Shown here piece by piece: positions 57,345 through 64,000 of a stretch of DNA of 64,000 bases. Made by a program: the position numbers and the translations under genes. Position 1 is the first letter of the stretch, and each line of letters starts with the position of its first letter. This DNA comes from Mercenaria mercenaria (taxonomy: Eukaryota; Mollusca; Bivalvia; Venerida; Veneridae), in assembly GCF_021730395.1 (NCBI RefSeq), contig NW_026461837.1, positions 1 to 64,000 on the forward strand, in the 5' to 3' direction. The notes beneath the pieces are model-generated. The model saw only the letters and a list, made by a program, of their open reading frames with translations. It was not told the DNA's origin and made no database searches.

Positions 57345-60304
57345 ATGAATACTTCTCTGCTGCTGTGCTTAGCCATTTTGGTTGGAATAAACTGTGTCCA
57401 GCTTCCTGGATGTCCGAGAATAATTTCAAGGAGTGAGTGGAACGCTCGTCCAGCTGTGAAAACCACCTGGATGTCTAATTCGGTTACTTACGCTATAATC
57501 CATCATGCTACTGGAAGTCGGTGTTTCAGCACTGCAACGTGCAAGACAAAAGTTAAATCGTACCAAAACTACCACATGGATACAAAGGGTATGTTAAATT
57601 TAATTTCTTTTTATCAACGTTTTTTTTTCGGATTTTGTTATTTCTACTGTAAAGCGTCGAGTCAGTCGGTTGATGTCATTAACGAATACATGATACTAGC
57701 TATGCACCCTTCTGTTTGCTAGAGGAAACCATTACACCAACTTTTGAAAATAAAGAGAACTTGAAGGGACCTATTTATTACAGACCTATCACAACTTTTA
57801 CTGCAGGTCTAAATTATCGCCTCACAAAATATGTCTAAACATTTAACTTGTTAGCTGAAGATCAGACCGCCCGCTTAGCTCAGTAGGTAGAGCGTTGGTC
57901 TACGGATCGCGGGGTCGTGAGTTCGATCCTCGGGCGGAGCGTATGTTCTCCGTGACTATTTGATAAACGACATTGTGTCTGAAATCATTAGTCCTCCACC
58001 TCTGATTCATGTTGGGAAGTTGGCAGTTACTTGCGGAGAACAGGTTTGTACTGGTACAGAATCCAGGAACACTGGTTAGGTGAACTGCCCGCCGTTACAT
58101 GACTGAAATACTGTTGAAAAACGGCGTTAAACCCAAAACAAACAAACAAACAGACTGGGTTTAGAAAAGGGTATTCATGTTCAGACTTTACACACCATGA
58201 CCTAATTGGAACATGTTCAGTTTTACACACCATGACCTAATTGGAACACTCAAGATAAAGGAGAAAAACTATTCTGCGCATTTGTGGATTTTTTCCAATG
58301 TTTAACGTCGCATCGACACAAGTATAGGTCATATGGCGACTTTTCCAAGCATGTTGAAGCTTCTGATAAATAAATTAATACTTCGTGGCAAAAATGTGTA
58401 TGGTGGTATGAAACGAATTTAATTTTACAAATCCAGACTCAATGATTTTTTTTAGTACAACTTTTCATCATATGAAAATTTTGATTCTGTTACTGTTTAA
58501 GTTTCAGATTTTGTGCTCTAGGTGCATTGATCTATTATCTACCATACATGTCACGTTCTTGTTAATCCAATTTGGTTTGGGGCTTGTATTGATATTTCTC
58601 GCACCAATTGAATTTTCACTGGAGATGGTACCATTCCAACAATAATTTGCGTTTGGAGTTTTACTGGAAATTTACTGATTTCAATTAATTCCGGAAATCG
58701 CAGTTTAGTAAAAACAGGCATGACTAAAATCATTACAAATTTTATTTCATCCTAATCATTATTGGTATTTCTTCACAAGATTGGTAATCTCCCCCTTCCA
58801 AGAGGATCAACAGTTTTTAAACCTTATTACCCTGAGGTTTTTTTTTTTTTTGCATTTATTAACGTTAATCATAAATTATAACCTTTATGAACAAAAAAAA
58901 CATCTGTGTGCAGGTTTGTATTCTATATGTGGTAATGTATAAAATTCAGTAACATTTACTGATATATTTTAGGATGGTGGGACATCGGTTATAACTTTGT
59001 AGTTGGTGAAGATGGAAATATTTATGAAGGACGCGGCTGGAATGTGAGAGGGGCACATGCCGGTAGTTCAGCAATAAACAGAAACAGCATAGGTAAGAAT
59101 TTTGAAACTATAGTAATAATTTAAAGGGTCTGGCCTCCAGATCGTTTAACAACAACGTCAGATATCTGGAAATAAATGCTATTTTTCTTAAGAAGGCACT
59201 GACAAACTATATGTTACGGAAACACATGAGAATTTACTGCTTTTACTACTTTTTACGACGAAAATCGAAAAGCGTTTGTAACGCTTTTACTCTAGGTAAA
59301 CTGTCTCGATTATAAATACTGTATCTATATTTTGAAGTTATAATTCACTACTTCCGCTATAGCGCTATTGGTTACGACGACGGGAAAATATCTTTATTGC
59401 CGCGGCGGTCCGGGGTTCGATTCCCGACGCGGTCATCTTTTTTTTCTTGATTTATAATTTTTTAAATATTTTAGAAACAAAAATTTATATTCTAATGTTC
59501 ATAATATAACCAAACTTCAATTTGAAAGATAGATTATTTTTTCGCCAAATCTGGAGGTCAGTCCTTTAAAACTTTTTATGTCTCTTTTCAAATTTTCAAC
59601 ATTTTAATAAATGTGTAGAGCAAAAGTGTTATATATGTGTGAGTTATCGAATGAACTGCAATTAATGAAAAATTACAAAATATGTAATATTATACAACTT
59701 TTTACAAACACGTAGAAGTATGACACAAAATTAACAATTTTGTAAAACACCTAAATACAAGTTCACAGTATATTACCATACATACATCCCTACATTAATT
59801 GACTCAAAGATTTTCCCCAGTAAAAATATTCAACGAGTTCAATATACCGCACTGCACAGTCCTAAAATTTAAATTTCAAACTTCAGCATTGCAGTTTATG
59901 AAAACGGAACAATCTATTATTTGAAGTTCAAGGTATATATCAGCAATTTCTGCATAACTGTGATCGTCACGAGAATATTTAATCAAACAAAAATTACTTG
60001 TGTTTTTTTTTTTTTTTTTCATTAGGGTCCTCTACCTAAAGTTAATATGATTGTTAAGTATTTGTATAACCGTTTTTTGTTTTCAGGGATTTGTGTGATA
60101 GGTGATTTCAGTAACACAGTTCCAAACACAGCTGCTCAAAACGCCGTGAAAAGTTTACTGAACTGTGCTAAAAACAACGGCAAATTGGCATCATCTTATA
60201 CACTGTGTGGTCACCGCGATGTAAGAAGTACACAGTGCCCTGGTCAAAGCTTTTACAACCTTATCAAAACATGGAGCAATTACAATGAGAACTCAAAATG
60301 TTGA
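57345..60304 (+). CDS. Short peptidoglycan recognition protein (PGRP-S), probable amidase, 193 aa, three exons
   Basis: Exons are 57345-57588, 58973-59092 and 60087-60304, joined in phase 1 both times. The chosen ATG gives the leader [17 protein letters not shown]; an in-frame ATG at 57324 would push it seven residues inside. The rest is one PGRP / amidase_2 domain: [19 protein letters not shown] (His53-His54), [24 protein letters not shown], then [12 protein letters not shown]. The residues needed for zinc and N-acetylmuramoyl-L-alanine amidase activity are all present (His53, Tyr88, His164, Cys172). Enzyme activity that cleaves peptide stems from peptidoglycan outside the cell is therefore expected. 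Gly103-Trp104 is the pair associated with DAP-type peptidoglycan. Length is typical of secreted PGRP-S. TTCCAG just before ATTTAAAATG could be a splice acceptor, so an upstream non-coding exon is possible. AATAAA follows at 60442. Confidence 0.94.
57867..58150 (+). mobile_element. tRNA-derived SINE, RUDI / V-SINE-like, in PGRP intron 1
   Basis: The head CCGCCCGCTTAGCTCAGTAG and GTAGAGCG, with B box GAGTTCGATCC, is strongly tRNA-like. A body follows with AGTTGGCAGTTACTTGCGGA and an end AAAACGGCGTTAAACCC plus an AAAC tail. CAGAC flanks it on both sides (57863-57867 and 58151-58155), a short target duplication. The acceptor ends do not pair in the usual register, so I do not call a tRNA gene. 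The RUDI label is from memory. Confidence 0.75.
58290..58385 (-). mobile_element. Short SINE fragment in PGRP intron 1
   Basis: GTTTAACGTCGCATCGACAC and GGTCATATGGCGACTTTTCC match the start of the repeat at 56641. Confidence 0.55.
59120..59570. mobile_element. 450-bp inverted-repeat element with an internal tRNA-like module, in PGRP intron 2
   Basis: Ends TTTAAAGGGTCTGGCCTCCA and TGGAGGTCAGTCCTTTAAA are inverted copies over about 22 bp. Inside, 59350-59440 has TATAGCGCTATTGGTTACGA and a strong B box GGGGTTCGATTCCC, then a run of T. This is the same plan as the 17754-18555 element. Confidence 0.65.
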
Positions 60305-60648
60305 TACCGTGTCTGTGTACGATTCCATAACTTTTCCTTGCTTTCTTTGCGTATGATAAAAAAGCGTTGTTGTGCTTTGATCAGAATATCGTAGCTTGCA
60401 AAACTCATTTAGAAATGTATTTCACATAATACTTGATACAAAATAAAACTGTATAAATGGATAATATGGACAATAGTTACTGTATATCAAATACATTTAC
60501 TTACTTAACGTATTCACAAGTAAACTATATCATTTATTTGTTTGATTTATTACATATTTTCACGTCTTTCTTCCATTTAAGTATTGAAATATTAGAATGA
60601 AACATGTCAGATGTTTTCATATACAAATGCATGCGTTATTGTGTAGGG

Positions 60649-60789
60649 TTAACGTATGTTTCTTTCGTGTTATAACATCCGCAGAATTCCAAGAATTGTT
60701 GGTGCCCGAGCCCGGAAGGGCGAGGGTACCAACTTACCCCGAGGGATTCTGAAGATGTTATTACACGAAATGAACATGCGCTAACGTTA
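60649..60789. mobile_element. Foldback MITE, about 140 bp
   Basis: TTTCGTGTTATAACATCCGC and AGAATTCC on the left pair with GGGATTCTGAAGATGTTATT and ACACGAAA on the right; TAACG at the outer edges extends the arms. The centre is CpG-rich (GCCCGAGCCCGGAAGGGCGA). Confidence 0.7.
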
Positions 60790-61100
60790 TTCTAGCGTAA
60801 AACACGTAAAAACTGATAAATGAATATAATTGTCCTTCACATGCATTAAATTTCAATGAATTGCACGGGAATGCCTGTGTTCTTTTAGTACATTGTCGTT
60901 ATTTCCTTTTGAAATACCCGTTTTGGATTCGTAATGCCTTTACACTTTGTCAAGGAACGCGCATGTATAAAAAGGTGTTTTAACAGAACAGCACGTTAAC
61001 AGCACGTGGACGCGAGAAACTCTCTATTAACACACGTTAACACTCACCTGTTAAAACACACCCGAAAAGTGGCAAGAACTGCAGTTTTATGCTTGAATAA

Positions 61101-61408
61101 GGTAATGGTAAAGGTAAAGGTCTTGTTTATTACAGTGTCACCCTTATTGAAAGGGCCAGCCAATTTGGCTTATGAGACACCTTTTATTGTGCGTACCAGT
61201 TACCTCCCAACTTCTACCACTATACCAGGCGTCAGGCGGATAGAAATCGGTAACCATTCATTTAACTAGCTCGCGGCTCACGAACCGGCCATTTCGGAAT
61301 GAGTCCCATGACAAATATCCCCCGGACGAACGCTCCCCAAGGGATTCGAACCTTCGACCTCCCGATCCCGAGGCGGACGCCTTAACCACTGGGCCACGGT
61401 GACCGGTT
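61101..61408 (-). mobile_element. tRNA-derived SINE, complete-looking
   Basis: On the minus strand the head is GGTCACCGTGGCCCAGTGGT and TAAGGCG with B box GGTTCGAATCCC. The body runs to a GTAAACAAGACC-like end and a TTTACC-rich tail near 61101. The serine/leucine-tRNA-like arm (CCTCGGGATCGG) is clear. I recall this SINE from other bivalve repeats. Confidence 0.7.
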
Positions 61409-61809
61409 ATGTACACAAGACGATGTATTTATTTGCGAGTCTATAAAATTCTATGCTATTCTGTTGATTCATTACTTCAGAAAATTCAATACTGAAATCA
61501 TTTTTGTATTTTATTATTTGATAAAAAAATAACAAAACCCTATTTTAAATCTGGTTCTATATGTCGGTCAATGTTAACTCATTAAGATTTGTATTGTTAC
61601 GATATGCTAGATATTTAACTGCTATTTTAAATGGCATATACTAAAAGCTGAATTGGCAATGTGGAGTGCAGTCTTCGAGTGGTTAATTTGGGTGAAAACT
61701 TCAGCATTTCCAAGAACTATAATAATTAGAAACGCAGCAAAACGTATTTTCCCCTGGGTTAAACACAATCTACATGGATCGATAGTTTTTCTTTGGAAAC
61801 AGAGTAATT

Positions 61810-62100
61810 AATCTAACCAGATGCCGACGGGCAAAATGTCTAGCCCACCAGCTGTCAAAAGGACTGAGAGTTGCATGCGACACTCTGTCTCATTGAGGCA
61901 AACATTTATACCAAGTAAAAAAAATGCTTCATGCAATGCAAAGTTACAGCCCGGACAAGCTCTAAAATGACCTTTGTCCTCAAAGTGTGGCCTTGACAAT
62001 TAAAAAAGGGACCCGAGATTTGCGCACGACACTCAGACTCATAGAGGTGAACATTTACCCTAAAGGAACAACGATGTCTTCGCTTCCGCAAGCGAGCTCA
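61810..62100 (-). repeat. Tandem-cored bivalve-type repeat, two units of about 145 bp
   Basis: CATGCGACACTCTGTCTCAT and GCACGACACTCAGACTCATA mark two unit starts; CCTTTGTCCTCAAAGTGTGG and CCTTGAC lie between. Strand relative to the family is uncertain. It shares phrases with 5535-5870. Open frames on the minus strand are repeat artefacts. Confidence 0.6.
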
Positions 62101-62324
62101 ATGAAATGATAAATAAAAGTGAAAAACTTGTACAAATGAATAATGGTACATAAAATAGTATGTCAAAGTATACAACTCTAAATACCGAATATCAAATTGC
62201 TATAAATTTTCCCCTAGAGAATAATATGTGTCCCTGGATAATAGTCAGATGAATAGCTGACATGTTATTTTTATGCAACCTGTTCGGCATATACTTAAAC
62301 ATGACGTCGACTGGTGGAGTTATT

Positions 62325-62352
62325 GAGTGGAGTGGAGTGGAATGGAGTCAGT
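62325..62352. repeat. GGAGT microsatellite
   Basis: About five tandem copies of GGAGT with one change (GGAAT). Confidence 0.9.
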
Positions 62353-63631
62353 AGGGAAACTTCCTGTTCAGGAAATCTATTTATGTTTTTTTCTACTTAC
62401 CGAATGGGAAATTTGTTACTAAATATAGTAACTTTTCCCCGTTTGGGGAGCAAAATAATAATTTTTGACTTGTTTTCATAAAAAAGTAGTTATGGTGTCA
62501 TTAAATGAAACTTGCCCATATAAACTGTGATCATTTTTCTAAATTTCTACGTTCAGTTGTTTTAACATTTTTTATTTAATTTTTATATTCCTTAATTTCA
62601 AAGCTTCCCGGACAGAAAACCTAACTTCCCAGTCGGGAAACACAGATATGTATATTTATATTGAGTTGTATTCATTCAGAAATATGACCCCCTTTCTACT
62701 TATTTTTGTTTCAGTTTTTGTAAATGTCAATATGAAAGCTTTTAATGATGCATCCTATTGCATAAAATCTTTTTCGGCCGGTATAATTTTAAGCTACATA
62801 ACATTTAAAAGAAGAACTGCATGTGTATCAGTATGAAGAAATAAGCGTTGGAGTATCTGGAAATACCATTCGATCGAGGAGGGCAACGTAACGATTAGTT
62901 TTTTATTAATATAATTTATGTTACTTAAGAATATATATATCTGTACCGGATCAAGTATATTATAAAGAAAATAAACAATATTACATGAGTTACATTATAT
63001 TTGCCTACCGGTTTCGTTTATACTCATCAGGGCAAATAATACAATATGGCGTCAATAAATGTGTAATTGCTAAGCAACGTCATTTTTGCTTACACATGTG
63101 TACACAAAGTTAATATTGTAACGTCATCAATTTTGGTTAAGTTTCGGTTTAAAAATATTAATAGTACAGTAAAATGGTGTAAAAATACTTCAGAAAATGG
63201 GAAAAGCATGAAACTTGGTACATAACTACTTTAGGGCAAAATACTAAAAATGAGCATGAGACCCACTCCGGAAAATCCAATATGGCCGAAAAATCCAAGA
63301 TGGCCGCCATATATGTATATATTTTCAAAAATACATTATTATATCATATATAAAATTTCTATTGACACTTACAGTCATCAATATAATAAGCTAAAACCAC
63401 CTGCCTGAATAAATCCAAACATATTATATTAACAAGAATACCGCTCTTCCAACAAAAATGAAAAAAGTTGTCTCCCTTGGATAAAATGTGCTATTAAGCA
63501 GAAGAAAAGTCATAATGCATTTATATGAATCAAAATTAAGTATATAATGGTAACTGGCATATCAAGAATGTTTAAAATGGCAACAGTCCTGTGCAGAACT
63601 TTACAACAATTGTAAATTAATTAATTATAAA
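62353..63631. other. Intergenic DNA, nothing recognised
   Basis: AT-rich. CCAAGATGGCCGCCATATAT near 63294 resembles a dispersed repeat fragment. No gene is supported. Confidence 0.45.
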
Positions 63632-63810
63632 TACATTCGAACTTCGGTAACTGGAACCCTTCAGGACCGAATAAATTTATTCGAATTATCGGTAGTATGA
63701 GTGATCGAAAAATATATTATAAAAGAATTTGTTTGGGACCTGACGATAGATTAATTGAAGAATGGTGTTCGAATTATCAGAGTTTGAGCAAACGAAGTTT
63801 TAGTCTGTAA
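63632..63810. mobile_element. Possible pogo/Tigger-like MITE
   Basis: TACATTCGAACTTCGGTAAC then TGGAACCCTTCAGGACCG at the left, and ATTATCAGAGTTTGAGCAAA at the right, resemble the termini and subterminal words of Tigger-type elements, but the inverted repeats are weak. Confidence 0.4.
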
Positions 63811-64000
63811 TGTGTAGTAATGAATAAATGACATGTGTTTCACTTTGTCATTAGTTTTCGTGACTCAGAATTTGTAAGTGTTGCTGTATTCATTTCAATT
63901 TATTTACACTAAGAGAACTAATGACACTTAATAAAACTATATAATTCATTAATTATGTTAGTGTGATAGACCATGTGAACATTCCTGGCCTGTCAGATCA

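Noticed and set aside
57867-57940. tRNA gene
   Set aside because: The A and B boxes and D arm are good, but the acceptor ends do not pair in register with the T arm, and a SINE body, AAAC tail and flanking CAGAC follow. It is a SINE head.

Overview
The window is animal nuclear DNA, almost certainly from a bivalve mollusc. Genes are split by GT-AG introns, the background is AT-rich, and the recognisable genes are secreted innate-immunity proteins of the kind greatly expanded in bivalves: C1q-domain proteins and a short peptidoglycan recognition protein. Intergenic and intronic DNA is packed with tRNA-headed SINEs, short inverted-repeat elements and tandem-cored repeats of a type I know from clam and oyster genomes. 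A heterodont (venerid-like) clam is my guess, but the sequence alone does not fix the species. All exon boundaries below were read by eye from splice sites, phase and paralogue comparison.

Layout. At 92-359 (minus) is the first exon of a C1q-type gene that leaves the window on the left. At 3125-6409 is a 3.3-kb inverted-repeat element with older repeats nested inside it. An intact two-exon C1q gene lies at 8796-10775. A second C1q copy at 16042-19737 is a pseudogene. From 24217 to 30512 I assemble a ten-exon mosaic gene: signal peptide, three-finger (Ly6/uPAR-like) domain, ShK domain, three thrombospondin type 1 repeats and a terminal C1q domain, 463 aa in all. From 33.4 to 40.3 kb there is only repetitive DNA, including a 4.5-kb inverted-repeat element. 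At 40.5-43.7 kb is a diverged copy of the 13.3-16.3 kb block that carries the promoter and first exon of another C1q gene (43372-48518); its intron holds a 44-bp satellite and a large tandem-cored repeat. After 49 kb come a 2-kb inverted-repeat element, a LINE remnant, and then a three-exon PGRP gene (57345-60304) whose proximal upstream DNA is built from stacked short transposons.

How the genes fit together. The C1q genes share a phase-1 intron between a signal-plus-coiled-coil exon and a single exon for the globular head, and three of them share a proximal promoter block with a kappaB-like motif about 70-80 bp before the ATG. The last exon and 3' flank of the mosaic gene are a duplicate of the C1q exon and 3' flank at 10348-11310, so a C1q head appears to have been shuffled onto a TSP1 protein. 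C1q proteins bind microbial surfaces and the PGRP keeps its amidase residues, so the window reads as a secreted pathogen-recognition cluster reshaped by duplication, exon shuffling and transposons. No bacterial operon, CRISPR array or recognisable virus-like element was seen.
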